This document shows, piece by piece, positions 44,711 to 53,353 of a stretch of DNA of 64,000 nucleotides. This DNA comes from Amycolatopsis umgeniensis. Lineage in GTDB: Bacteria > Actinomycetota > Actinomycetes > Mycobacteriales > Pseudonocardiaceae. Position 1 is the first letter of the stretch. Every line of letters begins with the position of its first letter. The notes under the pieces were generated by a model. The model saw only the letters and a list, made by a program, of their open reading frames with translations. It was not told the DNA's origin and made no database searches. The stretch covers positions 2,852,001 to 2,916,000 of the forward strand of contig NZ_JACHMX010000001.1 in the NCBI RefSeq assembly GCF_014205155.1. Reading direction: 5' to 3'. The position numbers and the translations under genes are program-made.

Positions 44711-45943
44711 GTGCCGGACAACGGCATCGAGGACCTGCTGCGCACGCTTTCGCCGCAGGTCCTCGGCGCCGTCGTCCGTCGCTATGGTCACTTCGACCTG
44801 GCGGAGGACGCGACGCAGGAGGCGCTTCTCGCGGCCGCGACGCAGTGGCCCGCCGAAGGGCTGCCCGACGAACCGCGCGCGTGGCTCATCACGGTCGCCT
44901 CGCGGCGGCTGACGGATCTGCTCCGCGCCGAGCAGGCGCGGCGCCGTCGCGAGGACACCGTCGTCCAGCGGGCCTTGCCGGAGGAACACCTCGCGCCCGC
45001 GGCGGACGGGCGGGGCGCCGACTCCGACGACACGCTCATCCTGCTTTTCCTGTGCTGTCACCAGTCCTTGTCACCGGCGTCGCAGATCGCGCTGACGCTG
45101 CGGGCCGTCGGCGGCCTCACCACGGCGGAGATCGCCCGCGCGTTCCTGGTGCCCGAGTCGACGATGACCCGGCGGATCAGCCGCGCGAAGGCCGGTATCA
45201 AGAGCAGCGGTGTCCCGTTCGGCATGCCGCCGGAAGCCGCGCGGGCGGCGAGGCTGGACGCGGTGCTCCACGTGTTGTACCTGATCTTCAACGAGGGCTA
45301 CGCGAGCACCTCAGGCCCCGAGCTGACGCGAAGTGAGCTTTCCGCCGAAGCCATCCGGCTGACCAGGATCGTCCATCGGCTCTTGCCGGAGGACAGCGAG
45401 GTGACCGGGCTGCTCGCGCTGATGCTGCTCACCGACGCCCGCCGTCCGGCGAGGACGGCACAGGATGGTGCCCCGATCCCGATGTCCGAACAGGATCGGA
45501 GCCGCTGGAACGCCGGGTACGTCGCGGAAGGGGTCGCGCTGCTTTCCGAGGCGCTGCCGCACGGGCCGACAGGGCAGTTCCAGATCCAGGCGGCGATCGC
45601 CGCGCTGCACGACGAGGCGCCGAGCGCCGGAGAGACCGATTGGCCGCAGATCGAGGCCCTCTACGAACTCCTGCTGCGGCTCTCCGACAATCCCGTGGTG
45701 GAGCTGAACCACGCTGTCGCCGTCGGGATGGCCCGAGGCCCCCGGGAGGGGTTGGCGGCGCTGGAAAAGCTCGGCGACCGGATCTCCGGCGACCACCGGT
45801 TCCACGCCGCCCGCGCGCATCTGCTCGAGCTGGACGGTGACACCGCCGGCGCCATCGAGTCCTATGTGGAGGCCGCGCGGCGCGCCACGAGCCTGCCGCA
45901 CCAACGCTATCTCCACTCCCGCGCCGCCCGACTGGCGCAGTAA
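44711..45943 (+). CDS. RNA polymerase sigma factor, ECF42 family
   Basis: The 410-residue protein has sigma-70 region 2 (LGAVVRRYGHFDLAEDATQEALLAAATQWP...PRAWLITVASRRLTDLLR), region 4 (ALTLRAVGGLTTAEIARAFLVPESTMTRRISRAKAGI) and a long C-terminal TPR-like helical extension of about 220 residues (LDAVLHVLYLIFNEGYASTSG). This is the ECF42 plan, where the extension replaces an anti-sigma factor. It starts with GTG 44711 directly after the DGPF gene. It probably directs transcription of the DGPF gene and perhaps others. Confidence 0.93.
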   Translation: MPDNGIEDLLRTLSPQVLGAVVRRYGHFDLAEDATQEALLAAATQWPAEGLPDEPRAWLITVASRRLTDLLRAEQARRRREDTVVQRALPEEHLAPAADGRGADSDDTLILLFLCCHQSLSPASQIALTLRAVGGLTTAEIARAFLVPESTMTRRISRAKAGIKSSGVPFGMPPEAARAARLDAVLHVLYLIFNEGYASTSGPELTRSELSAEAIRLTRIVHRLLPEDSEVTGLLALMLLTDARRPARTAQDGAPIPMSEQDRSRWNAGYVAEGVALLSEALPHGPTGQFQIQAAIAALHDEAPSAGETDWPQIEALYELLLRLSDNPVVELNHAVAVGMARGPREGLAALEKLGDRISGDHRFHAARAHLLELDGDTAGAIESYVEAARRATSLPHQRYLHSRAARLAQ

Positions 45944-45945
45944 AA

Positions 45946-45983
45946 GCCTCCTCCATCGCGTCTGGCGCGACGAAGGAGGCCTT
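45946..45983. repeat. Palindrome related to repeat family A
   Basis: GCCTCCTCCATCGCG, a 5-base loop and CGCGACGAAGGAGGC form a long imperfect stem between the convergent ECF42 and secreted-protein genes. The outer bases (AAGGAGGCCTTCACG) equal part of repeat family A. It may act as a bidirectional terminator. Confidence 0.7.
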
Positions 45984-45994
45984 CACGTACTGCT

Positions 45995-46852
45995 TCAGCA
46001 GCTGAGCAGGAGCCCGGTGATCGCGGTGCAGGTCGACGACGCGGTGTTGTTGGCCGCGTTCGGGTCGGCGACCGAACTCTGCGTGATCTTCGAGGTCGTC
46101 TTGACCGGCCCGATGGTCAGCAGCCCGGCGGCCACGGTGAACTTGGCCGTACCACTGGAACCGGACGCGAGCGACGAGAAGTCGCAGTTGACGACCTTCG
46201 TACCGGTCGGGTTCGAGCAGGTGGACGAGCCGGTGAACCGCAGCCCGTTACCGAGGGTCGACGCCACCCGGACACCGGACGCCGCGCCCGGGCCCGCGTT
46301 CGCGACCTTGACCGTGTACTCGATCGACGACGTCAGGATCCCGCGCGGGGACGCCGTCAGCGTGACACCGAGATCCGCCGCGCTCTGCGCGCCGGTGACG
46401 GTCAGCACGGGACCGTCGAGGATCTCGAAGCTGTAGTTGTCACCGACGAACTGGTGCTGCAGGGTGACGCTGCCCAGCGGGGCGTCGTCCTTGACCCGGA
46501 AGGTGAACAGCACGGTCTTGCTTTGACCGGGCGTCACGGTGCCGACCCCGCCGCGGATGCTGCCGCCCAGCATGTCGCAGGCGAACGCGCCGGGGCAGGA
46601 CACCAGGTCGACGATGCCCGGCAGCGAGGATTCCTTGCCGTAGAGCGTCGCCTTGCCGCCTTCGATGGTCGACGTCGCGTCGGCGTTGTAGACGGTCTGC
46701 GAGACGGTGAACGTCTGTCCACGTTGGACGGTTGTCGGCGAGACCTCCACGGCGCTGGTCGGCGGGGCCGCGAGGGCGGAGGCAGGCGCCACGAGCATGA
46801 TCGTGGCCACAGCGGCCACCAGAGACAGAAGTGAGGCTCTTCGAAGCTTCAT
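45995..46852 (-). CDS. Secreted protein with DUF11-like domain
   Basis: The 285-residue protein has a signal peptide (MKLRRASLLSLVAAVATIMLVAPASALA-AP, about 29 residues), an Ig-like region (PTTVQRGQTFTVSQTVYNADA) and a DUF11-like domain (SIEYTVKVANAGPGAASGVRVASTL... PNAANNTASSTCTAI). It shares domain type with the large cell-wall protein but has no sorting signal, so it is probably released. The C-terminus contains two cysteines for a disulphide. It converges with the ECF42 gene. Function unknown. Confidence 0.78.
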   Translation of the reverse strand: MKLRRASLLSLVAAVATIMLVAPASALAAPPTSAVEVSPTTVQRGQTFTVSQTVYNADATSTIEGGKATLYGKESSLPGIVDLVSCPGAFACDMLGGSIRGGVGTVTPGQSKTVLFTFRVKDDAPLGSVTLQHQFVGDNYSFEILDGPVLTVTGAQSAADLGVTLTASPRGILTSSIEYTVKVANAGPGAASGVRVASTLGNGLRFTGSSTCSNPTGTKVVNCDFSSLASGSSGTAKFTVAAGLLTIGPVKTTSKITQSSVADPNAANNTASSTCTAITGLLLSC

Positions 46853-47000
46853 CGGTTCTCACTATTCCGGTCGGGGGCGTCGCGCCGATCGGTGCGGACA
46901 ACGATCAGTCGCCCAGGAACGGACATTCGTTACCAGTGTCTCCCGCCAGGTGGCCCGGAGATCTCACCCGCTCGGAGTAACCCCACCACGTGTTCCCAGG

Positions 47001-47687
47001 TCACGGCGACGGCGTTCCCTCTCCGCGGAGGGCCGGGACCAGATTCGCCTCCTCGTAGGCGAAGTGCGCCTCGAGTCCTTTGGCGACCCGCTCGAATTCC
47101 TCACGCAACGCGGCGGTTTCGAGCTCCCCCTTGCCTTGCAGCAAATCATCAAGGTCGAGCAACGCGCGGGACACGGTTTCATGTTCTTCACGCAGCCGGT
47201 TCAGCGCCGGTGCCAGTCCGGGATGAGCCTTCTCGATCGCGGTGAACGCGCCGTCCTCGCGAAGATGATGCATCCGCAGGCCGTTGCAGAACGTCACGCA
47301 ATGACCGAGCAGTTCGCGCCGTACGGCAGGCCGACCCGAAACCGGCGCGCCGTCGAGTTCCGCCCGCGCGTCCGCCAGCGCTTCGCGGAGTTCGCCGTGG
47401 TGGACGAGCAGCTGATCGGCGATCGCCCGGCCACGGGCGGCGTCGACTTCCAGCAGATGCAGCGCGACACCCCGCTCCGTGTCTTCGAGGGGGACGGCAT
47501 ACGCGGCGTGCGGAACCCCGTCGATCTCGAGTGTCGCTTGTGGACTGTCGAGAAGGTCCTGATACCACGCCGAATCGACATCCGGCGCGAACGCCAGGTA
47601 CCGGCCTCCCTGGCGGCGGCAGGCGACGGAGGTCGTGCGGGGACGTCCCGTCCCGGCTTCCACGGTGGTCATCGACAGCGATTTCAC
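47001..47687 (-). CDS. Nitroreductase-fold (deazaflavin-type) domain fused to hemerythrin-like HHE domain
   Basis: The 228-residue protein has an N-terminal part (about 1-75) like the F420/deazaflavin-dependent nitroreductase family (GRPRTTSVACRRQGGRYLAFAPDVDSAWYQDLLDSPQATLEI) and a C-terminal helical bundle (about 85-220) with hemerythrin-type ligands (LRMHHLREDG, LREEHETV, LEAHFAYEEANLVPAL). It could couple an iron-oxo sensor or oxygen/NO-binding site with a flavin-type reduction; this is inference. GTG 47687 has a GGGGAG upstream; ATG 47672 is also possible. It is divergent from a MarR gene, with two operator-like palindromes between. Confidence 0.75.
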   Translation of the reverse strand: MKSLSMTTVEAGTGRPRTTSVACRRQGGRYLAFAPDVDSAWYQDLLDSPQATLEIDGVPHAAYAVPLEDTERGVALHLLEVDAARGRAIADQLLVHHGELREALADARAELDGAPVSGRPAVRRELLGHCVTFCNGLRMHHLREDGAFTAIEKAHPGLAPALNRLREEHETVSRALLDLDDLLQGKGELETAALREEFERVAKGLEAHFAYEEANLVPALRGEGTPSP

Positions 47688-47721
47688 GGTACTCCCCAGG
47701 TAACATCGTCCTGAAAGCTAT

Positions 47722-47756
47722 TTTGCTTTGCAAGCAAAGTCTCTTTGCTTGCAAAG
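47722..47756. promoter_or_regulatory. Two palindromic operators of the MarR regulator
   Basis: TTTGCTT-tgc-AAGCAAA (47722-47738) and CTTTGC-tt-GCAAAG (47743-47756) share the GCAAA half-site. They fill the divergent region between the HHE-domain gene and the MarR gene. Confidence 0.75.
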
Positions 47757-47775
47757 GTATCCAGGAGGGTGCCCG

Positions 47776-48225
47776 GTGTCAACCGAGGACATGGAAGTCG
47801 ACGACGCCGTGCGCGCCTTGCTGCTGCTCATGCCGCGTATGGTCGGCCGCGCGAAGCGGATCAAGATCCCCGACGAGCTCCAGTCGCTGTCGCTCGCTCC
47901 ACGCCACTTGTCGCTGCTGTCGTATCTGCTCTTCGACGGGCCGATGACGGTGAACGAACTGGCCGAACGGCTCGAGGTCGCTCCGACCACGGTCAGCCTG
48001 ATGGTCGGCGAACTGACCAAGAAGAACGTTCTCGACAGGCGCGAGGACGAGACAGACCGGCGTAGGCGGATCGTCGCCATCAGCGAGCGCATGCGCCCCG
48101 CAATCGACGGCTGGCTCGCACAGGGCGCCCGCGCCTGGCAGAAGGCGCTCGCGCCGCTGACACCCGCGCAGCGCCGGCTGTTCATCGATACGCTGCGGGC
48201 CTACGAAGACGGGCTCACGGACTAG
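47776..48225 (+). CDS. MarR-family transcriptional regulator
   Basis: The 149-residue protein has a winged helix: LAPRHLSLLSYLLFDGPMTVNELAERLEVAPTTVSLMVGELTKKNVLDRREDETDRRRRIVAI (about residues 38-100). AGGAGGG sets the start at GTG 47776. It is divergent from the HHE-domain gene and followed by a DGPF gene; two palindromes with GCAAA half-sites lie in front, so it probably represses the HHE gene and itself. Confidence 0.92.
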   Translation: MSTEDMEVDDAVRALLLLMPRMVGRAKRIKIPDELQSLSLAPRHLSLLSYLLFDGPMTVNELAERLEVAPTTVSLMVGELTKKNVLDRREDETDRRRRIVAISERMRPAIDGWLAQGARAWQKALAPLTPAQRRLFIDTLRAYEDGLTD

Positions 48226-48233
48226 GAGAACCG

Positions 48234-48560
48234 GTGCGCTACCTGCTCATGCTCCGCGGGACCGTCGGCGACGAATCGCTCGGCACGGACATCACCGAGC
48301 CCTGCCGCGCTTGGGCCGCGGAGAGGACGAGACGCGGCATGCGCGTCAACGGGATGGGCCTGCACGCGCCCGAATCGGCGACGACCGTCCGCGTCCGCGA
48401 CGGCAAGGCACTGCTCACCGACGGCCCGTTCGCCGAGACGAAGGAACAGATCGGCGGCATCACCATCCTCGACTGCGACACTCGCGAACAAGCCGTCGAG
48501 GCGGCGAAAAGTCATCCCTGGTCGGCGATCGGGACGATCGAAGTCCGTGAGATGCTCTAG
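48234..48560 (+). CDS. YCII-related (DGPF) protein
   Basis: The 108-residue protein starts RYLLMLRG and has LLTDGPFAETKEQIGG (about residues 62-77), the DGPF motif. It begins eight bases after the MarR stop and is probably in one transcript with it. It overlaps the end of the convergent methyltransferase gene by four bases. Function is unknown. Confidence 0.88.
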   Translation: MRYLLMLRGTVGDESLGTDITEPCRAWAAERTRRGMRVNGMGLHAPESATTVRVRDGKALLTDGPFAETKEQIGGITILDCDTREQAVEAAKSHPWSAIGTIEVREML

Positions 48561-49384
48561 CCGGTGATCCGGGCGGTGACCTGGTTGTCGGCGTAGGTGT
48601 AGGCCACGTATTCGAATTCGGTCCCGGTGCGTTCGACGTATTCCAGCCACGCCTTCTGCTCATGATTCTGCCAGCCGGGGTAATTGAAGAACTCGTCGAA
48701 ATGCACGATGCTGCCCGGCCGCAGACGCGGGCCCGCCAGATCGAGCACGGTTTTCGCCGAGCTGTACAGATCGCCGTCCACGTGAAGGAAATCGACGACG
48801 CCTTCGTGCTGCTCGAGAAAGCCGGGAAGCGTGTCCGCGAAGAGACCGACGACGAGTTCGGCGCCGGGGACGTCCGGCAGATCCTCACGCGCGAACGAAC
48901 CGGCGGGCATCCCGTTGAGCCAGTTCTCCGGCAGGCCCTGGAACCAATCGAAGCCGTAGGTCTCGACGTCGCCTCGCGCCTTGGCGATCACACGCAGCGT
49001 GTTCCCGCTCGCGACCCCGAATTCAAGCGCCATTCCCCCTGACGGGGCAAGGGAAAGCGCGTACGCGAGAGTCTCTTGTGGACGTGCGAAGTGACGGGTT
49101 CCGGTCAGGTGCTCACGGGCGAACCGGTTGCTTTCGCGCGCCGCGTCCTGATCGCCGGCGTAGATGATGTCGCGGCGGCTCCGGATCTCGAACTCGATGA
49201 CGCGATCGAAACAGCGATCGCCCTGCCGGACGATCTCCGCGCGCAGTTCCGCCGCGACCCGGTTCAGTTCCTCGGTATAAGGATCATGGAATCGCCGGGC
49301 GAGCCGGTGCAGGCCCCGGCCGAGGGTGCCGCGGGCCGATCGGCCCAAGGTCTTCAGGGCTGAATGGGGTGCCAGGTGAAGCAT
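48557..49384 (-). CDS. TylF-like SAM-dependent methyltransferase
   Basis: The protein (275 residues from ATG 49384; ATG 49408 gives eight more) resembles the TylF/MycF O-methyltransferases: MALEFGVASGNTLRVIA (SAM site), YGFDWFQGLPENW, VDFLHVDGDLYSSAKTVLD and IVHFDEFFNYPGW, the acidic motif that binds magnesium. TylF members methylate sugar hydroxyls of macrolides, but many are of unknown role. It is alone between a DGPF gene and a small oxidoreductase. No ribosome binding site is clear. Confidence 0.82.
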   Translation of the reverse strand: MLHLAPHSALKTLGRSARGTLGRGLHRLARRFHDPYTEELNRVAAELRAEIVRQGDRCFDRVIEFEIRSRRDIIYAGDQDAARESNRFAREHLTGTRHFARPQETLAYALSLAPSGGMALEFGVASGNTLRVIAKARGDVETYGFDWFQGLPENWLNGMPAGSFAREDLPDVPGAELVVGLFADTLPGFLEQHEGVVDFLHVDGDLYSSAKTVLDLAGPRLRPGSIVHFDEFFNYPGWQNHEQKAWLEYVERTGTEFEYVAYTYADNQVTARITG

Positions 49385-49525
49385 TCCGGGACGATACACC
49401 AGCACCATTCGAGTGAACGGGCCCAGAACGCCCGGGAGCCGGTTTCGTTGCGGTAACCGAGGGGTCCGCTCCTACCATCGCGTTCACCGCCGGTGATCGG
49501 GTACCGGCACGGAAAAAGGAGCGCG

Positions 49526-50179
49526 ATGAGCAGAATCGTCATTTTCGGGGCAGGCGGACGTGGAGGACGCCGTGCCGTCGCCGAAGCCGTGAGCCGCGGG
49601 CATCAGGTGACCGCCGCTGTCCGGGATCCCCGGCGTCACAAGGATCTCGCCGGTACCGACGTCACCTTGGTCGCCGCCGATGTCACGGTCGCCGACGACG
49701 TCGCGAAGGCCGCCGCCGGGCACGACGCCGCGATCAGTTCCGTCTACCGCGCGGATCTCCCCGCGCTGGAGTACTACCCGGCCGCCGCGCACGCGCTGAT
49801 CGACGGCCTCGGCGAGGCCGGTGTCACGAGGCTGGTCGTCGTCGGCGTCGGATCGGCGTTGGAGATCTCGCCGGGCGTCGCGTTCCACGACCAGCCGGGC
49901 TGGCCGTCGGCGCACCGCGAGTTCTCGCTCGGGCACACGGCGGAACTGGAGGTCCTCCGTGCTTCCGGCGGCGAGCTGGACTGGGTGATCATCGCGCCGC
50001 CGCCCGCGATCATCGACGAGCACGCCGAACGGACGGGCGAGTACCGCAGCGGCGACCACCGGGTGCTGCCGCGCGCGGAGGACGCAGGACCGTTCTCCTA
50101 CGCGGATCTCGCGGTCGCGCTGGTCGACGAGATCGAACGGCCCGGGCATTCGAGGGAAATGGTCGCCGTCGACCACTGA
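49526..50179 (+). CDS. NAD(P)-binding NmrA-like oxidoreductase
   Basis: The 217-residue protein starts with RIVIFGAGGRGGRRAVAEAVSRGH (Rossmann motif G-x-G-G-x-x-G) and has the atypical-SDR layout (VTLVAADVTVADDVAKAAAGHDAAISSV, then LVVVGVGSALEISPG). It lacks a clear YxxxK. It may be a redox sensor or an NAD(P)H:flavin-type reductase. AAAGGAG precedes ATG 49526. Confidence 0.88.
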   Translation: MSRIVIFGAGGRGGRRAVAEAVSRGHQVTAAVRDPRRHKDLAGTDVTLVAADVTVADDVAKAAAGHDAAISSVYRADLPALEYYPAAAHALIDGLGEAGVTRLVVVGVGSALEISPGVAFHDQPGWPSAHREFSLGHTAELEVLRASGGELDWVIIAPPPAIIDEHAERTGEYRSGDHRVLPRAEDAGPFSYADLAVALVDEIERPGHSREMVAVDH

Positions 50180-50219
50180 CCGGGCAACCTTCCGGGCGGG
50201 TGGTTCGTAAGGAGTTCAC

Positions 50220-51473
50220 ATGCACTCCCTGCGACAACTGGAAGGGTCCCAGATGCAAGGCGTAGCAAGACGATCAGCGCTGACCGTGTCCGGTCTGGTC
50301 CTCGGCCTGTCCGGCCTGCTCACGAGTACGGCCTCGGCGAGCGAGGGCTGGCGGCTGGAACAACCACTGGACAGCACGGGCAACCGGATCTACTTCGACG
50401 TCACCGCCACCGGCGCGGGCGACGCTTGGACCGTCGGCAGTGCCTGGACCGGCAGCGCCGAAGTCCCGGTCGCGGTCCGGTGGGACGGCGCGAAATGGGC
50501 CGACACCACCCCGGCCCCGGTCACCGGCACCAGCGCCCGGTTCACCGAGATCTCCGCCTCGGCACCGGACAACGTCTGGGTCGCCGGTGACCGCAGCGCC
50601 GAAGCGGGCACGCGTCGGCCCGCGCGACTGCCGAACGCGGCGGGTCCGCGGGCCGCCGCGTCGACGTCCACCGTGGTCCAGCGGTGGGACGGCAAGACGT
50701 GGACCGACATCGCACGCCCGAAACCGCCGGCGGGCATGGAAGGGTTCACGGCGGGTATCGCCGCGTTCTCGCCGAGCTCGGTCTGGCTGGTCTCGGTCGA
50801 CTTCGACCTCAAGACGGGCAAGTCGGCCCATCATCTCGAGCACTGGACCAGGAAGACGTGGGAGACGGTCGAGATCCCGCAGACCGGCAGCCGCCCGCTC
50901 CTGCCGACCCGGGTCAGCGGCACCGGCGACGACGACCTGTGGGTCTCCGCGACGTCGGTGGCGGCCGACGGGAAGGAGACGCCGTTCCTGCTGCACCGGA
51001 CCGGTGGTGGCTGGCGGCAGGTCGAGGTTCCCGTGCCTTCGGACTACCGCACCGGCTGGGTGGTCAACCACGTCGTGCCCGACGGCCGCGGCTCGGCCTA
51101 CGTCGTCGGCAGGGTGAACGAATGGAACGCGACCGGCATCCCCGCCTTCGTCACGCGCTGGGACGGCCAGAAGTGGAGTTCCCTGCCGTCCGTTCCGTTC
51201 GACGAGATCAACGCCGCCGCGCTCGACGGTTCCGGGAAGCTGTGGACCGCGGGCTGGCTGCCCGGTGACGGCCATGTCCTGATGGCCGTGTGGAACGGGA
51301 TCGAATGGCGGAAGGACACGCTGCCGCCGGAGGTGGCGAAGACGGCCGAGGGCAGCTCGATCCTCGGTTTCGCCGCCGTTCCCGGGACGCCGGGCATGCT
51401 GACTTCCGGGCTCGGCAGCTCGAGTGGCCTGCAGAGCACCTGGGGCGTCATCGCTTCCCTCGGCTGGCACTGA
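50220..51473 (+). CDS. Secreted repeat protein, beta-propeller-like
   Basis: The 417-residue protein has a signal peptide (hydrophobic LTVSGLVLGLSGLLTSTASA after a basic start; cleavage near residue 40) and several copies of a pattern of the type (D)-x-WxVG-x-(x)n-V-x-RWDG-x-W (GDAWTVGSAWTG, VVQRWDGKTWT, FVTRWDGQKWSS, VWNGIEWRK). This suggests a six- or seven-bladed propeller outside the cell. AAGGAG fixes ATG 50220. No enzyme motif is visible. It ends before a block of palindromic repeats. Confidence 0.8.
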   Translation: MHSLRQLEGSQMQGVARRSALTVSGLVLGLSGLLTSTASASEGWRLEQPLDSTGNRIYFDVTATGAGDAWTVGSAWTGSAEVPVAVRWDGAKWADTTPAPVTGTSARFTEISASAPDNVWVAGDRSAEAGTRRPARLPNAAGPRAAASTSTVVQRWDGKTWTDIARPKPPAGMEGFTAGIAAFSPSSVWLVSVDFDLKTGKSAHHLEHWTRKTWETVEIPQTGSRPLLPTRVSGTGDDDLWVSATSVAADGKETPFLLHRTGGGWRQVEVPVPSDYRTGWVVNHVVPDGRGSAYVVGRVNEWNATGIPAFVTRWDGQKWSSLPSVPFDEINAAALDGSGKLWTAGWLPGDGHVLMAVWNGIEWRKDTLPPEVAKTAEGSSILGFAAVPGTPGMLTSGLGSSSGLQSTWGVIASLGWH

Positions 51474-51510
51474 CCTGGGTCTCGGTGAGCTCGCGGACCT
51501 CGATGCCCCC

Positions 51511-51559
51511 GCGACGGTGAAGGAATTGGGACACTCAACGTCCCAATTCCTTCACCGTC
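51511..51559. repeat. Palindrome with GGTGAAGGAATTGGGAC arms
   Basis: A perfect 21-bp inverted repeat (51511-51531 and 51539-51559) with a 7-base loop. It lies 38 bases after the propeller-protein stop, so it may end transcription. It is related in design to repeat family A but differs in sequence. Confidence 0.85.
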
Positions 51560-51596
51560 GACTCTCGTCTGGCTCGTGGCGCCACGGAAGGATGCC

Positions 51597-51643
51597 GCGA
51601 AAGCCACTTTCGCAACCTTCAACGTTGCGAAAGTGGCTTTCGC
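51597..51643. repeat. Palindromic repeat family B, copy 2
   Basis: Perfect 20-bp arms (GCGAAAGCCACTTTCGCAAC, 51597-51616, and complement 51624-51643) with a 7-base loop. Each arm is itself a partial palindrome, so the DNA could form a cruciform. It shares GTTGCGAAAG with 15660. Confidence 0.85.
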
Positions 51644-51710
51644 AACGCCCTCTCAGCCCGAACCGCCCTCACGACTCCACTCCCGGCCACGCCCACCTGC
51701 AGGAGGAGGA

Positions 51711-51765
51711 TGCCGCGAAAGCCACTTTCGGGACGTCTGATGTCCCGAAAGTGGCTTTCGCGGCA
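51711..51765. repeat. Palindromic repeat family B, variant
   Basis: Perfect 24-bp arms (51711-51734 and 51742-51765, TGCCGCGAAAGCCACTTTCG... ) with a 7-base loop; the inner bases GGGAC/GTCCC differ from copy 2. It lies 20 bases from the PAC2 stop. Confidence 0.85.
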
Positions 51766-51784
51766 CCAGCCGGCGCCGGTCGGA

Positions 51785-52774
51785 CTAGCGCTCCGGTGTG
51801 TCGCCACCGTTCTGCTGCTCCGCCAGGAACCGCTCGAACTGGCTCCCCAGCTCCTCCGCGGTCGGCATGTGCTCGACCGACTCCGCGAGCAGGCTTTCCT
51901 TGCTGGACGCCTCCATGAACGTGTCGTACTGCTGCTCCAGCGCGCGCACGACGTCGGCGACCTTCTCCGAACCGGCGACCTGGCGCGCGATCTCGGCTTC
52001 CGCCTCCTGCGAGGCCTCCCGCAGGTCGCCGTCCGGCAGGTTCAGCCCGGTCGCCTCGGCGACGGCCTCGAGTAGGTGCAACGCGGCGCTCGGGTACGTC
52101 GAGTCCGCCAGGTAGTGCGGCACGTGCGCGGCGAAGCCGGACGCGTCGTGCCCCCACTCGCCGAAGCGGAACTCCAGCAGTCCGGCGACACTGCCCGGCA
52201 CCTGCATCCGGTTGGGCAGCGGCCGGTGCTCGCCGACCAGGTCGTCCCGCGTCGCGTGCGCTGTCACGCCGAGCGGGCGGGTGTGCGGCGCGCCCATCGG
52301 GATGCCGTGGAAACCGGTGGTGAGCCGGACGTCCCAGCGTTCGACCAGCGCCCGCACGGCCGCGCAGAACCGCTCCCAGTCGTGGTCCGGTTCCGGGCCG
52401 GTGAGCAGCAGGAACGGCACGCCGTCGGCGTCGTGCAGCAGGTGGACGACCAGTTCGGGGGCGTCGTAGGCCTCCCAGTGGTCGATGGAGTAGGTCATCG
52501 TCGGGCGGCGCGAGCGGTAGTCGATGAGGCGGTCGACGTCGAAGCGCGCGATCACGCGGCGTTCGGGGGAGTTCAGGAGGTGCTCTGCGACGAGCTTGCC
52601 CGCCGAACCCGCGTCCATGAACCCGTCGAAGTAGTGCAGGAGCACGGCCCCGCCGAGGTCAGGGACGTCCGAGTCCACCTCGTACAGGTCTTCCGGGTCC
52701 AGCGCCACCAGATCCTCCAGGTTTCGTGCGTACAACCGTCTACGGGTGGCAACGCCCCGATAGGGGGCATCCAT
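51785..52774 (-). CDS. PAC2-family protein (proteasome assembly chaperone-like)
   Basis: The 329-residue protein matches the PAC2 family of actinobacteria: LLHYFDGFMDAGSAGKLVAEHLL near residues 45-67, VIARFDVDRLIDYRSRRPTMTY, FLLLTGPEPDHDWERF, and GIPMGAPHTRP. The C-terminus is an acidic helical segment. Members form barrel-like complexes and are linked to the proteasome/ATP-grasp context; the precise role is unknown. ATG 52774 begins the conserved part. Confidence 0.85.
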   Translation of the reverse strand: MDAPYRGVATRRRLYARNLEDLVALDPEDLYEVDSDVPDLGGAVLLHYFDGFMDAGSAGKLVAEHLLNSPERRVIARFDVDRLIDYRSRRPTMTYSIDHWEAYDAPELVVHLLHDADGVPFLLLTGPEPDHDWERFCAAVRALVERWDVRLTTGFHGIPMGAPHTRPLGVTAHATRDDLVGEHRPLPNRMQVPGSVAGLLEFRFGEWGHDASGFAAHVPHYLADSTYPSAALHLLEAVAEATGLNLPDGDLREASQEAEAEIARQVAGSEKVADVVRALEQQYDTFMEASSKESLLAESVEHMPTAEELGSQFERFLAEQQNGGDTPER

Positions 52775-52855
52775 TCCGCCGATGGTGGCCGAGATCCTAT
52801 CGGTCCGTGACAGTTGTCGTGGGCGGTGCGCGCCGAGGTGGTGCAGGCTGAAGGG

Positions 52856-53353
52856 GTGACAGAAGAGACACTCACCCTGCGCCCGCCCGCCAACCGGGTC
52901 AGCCGTCGCGCCATCGGGTACTGGACGATGTGGGCCGCGGTCGGCTGGGTGGTGCTCATCGGCGTGCAGGCGGTGTTCGTGCTCACGAGCGACGAACCGC
53001 CGACGTGGCTCACGGTGACGCTGACGATCTCCTGTGTGCTCGGTCCCCTGCATCTGCTGGTCATGCCGCAGTGGCGCTACCGGATCCACCGCTGGGAGGT
53101 CACCGGCGAGGCCGTGTACACCCAGGAGGGCTGGCTCAAACAGGACTGGCGGATCGCGCCGATCTCGCGGATCCAGACCGTCGACATCGAGCGGGATCCG
53201 GTCGAGCAGCTGTTCCGGCTGGCGAAGATCACCGTGACGACCGCGTCGGCCGCGGGGCCGGTCAAGATCGCCGGTCTCGACCACGCCGACGCGCTGGCGC
53301 TCGCCGCGGAACTCACGAAGACCACGCAGTCCACCCCCGGTGACGCGACATGA
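52856..53353 (+). CDS. Membrane protein with bacterial PH domain (YdbS-like)
   Basis: The 165-residue protein has two hydrophobic helices (YWTMWAAVGWVVLIGVQAVFVL and WLTVTLTISCVLGPLHLLVM) followed by a bPH2 domain (WRYRIHRWEVTGEAVYTQEGWLKQDWRIAPISRIQTVDIERDPVEQLFRLAKITVTTAS). This is the YdbS plan. It is coupled by ATGA to the larger bPH2 protein, and the two probably form one membrane complex. GTG 52856 has a weak site upstream. Role unknown; homologues have been linked to resistance against antimicrobial peptides in other bacteria. Confidence 0.85.
   Translation: MTEETLTLRPPANRVSRRAIGYWTMWAAVGWVVLIGVQAVFVLTSDEPPTWLTVTLTISCVLGPLHLLVMPQWRYRIHRWEVTGEAVYTQEGWLKQDWRIAPISRIQTVDIERDPVEQLFRLAKITVTTASAAGPVKIAGLDHADALALAAELTKTTQSTPGDAT

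Larger units (their letters stand above)
51474..51784. other. Convergent intergenic region filled with palindromes
   Basis: The 311 bases between two convergent genes consist largely of three large hairpins (51511-51559, 51597-51643, 51711-51765). No gene is credible; open frames here are translations of the repeats. Confidence 0.8.

Noticed and set aside
51424..51918. Frames of the MPRKPLSQPSTLRKWLS type near 51.6 kb
   Set aside because: They are translations of repeat family B and its variants.
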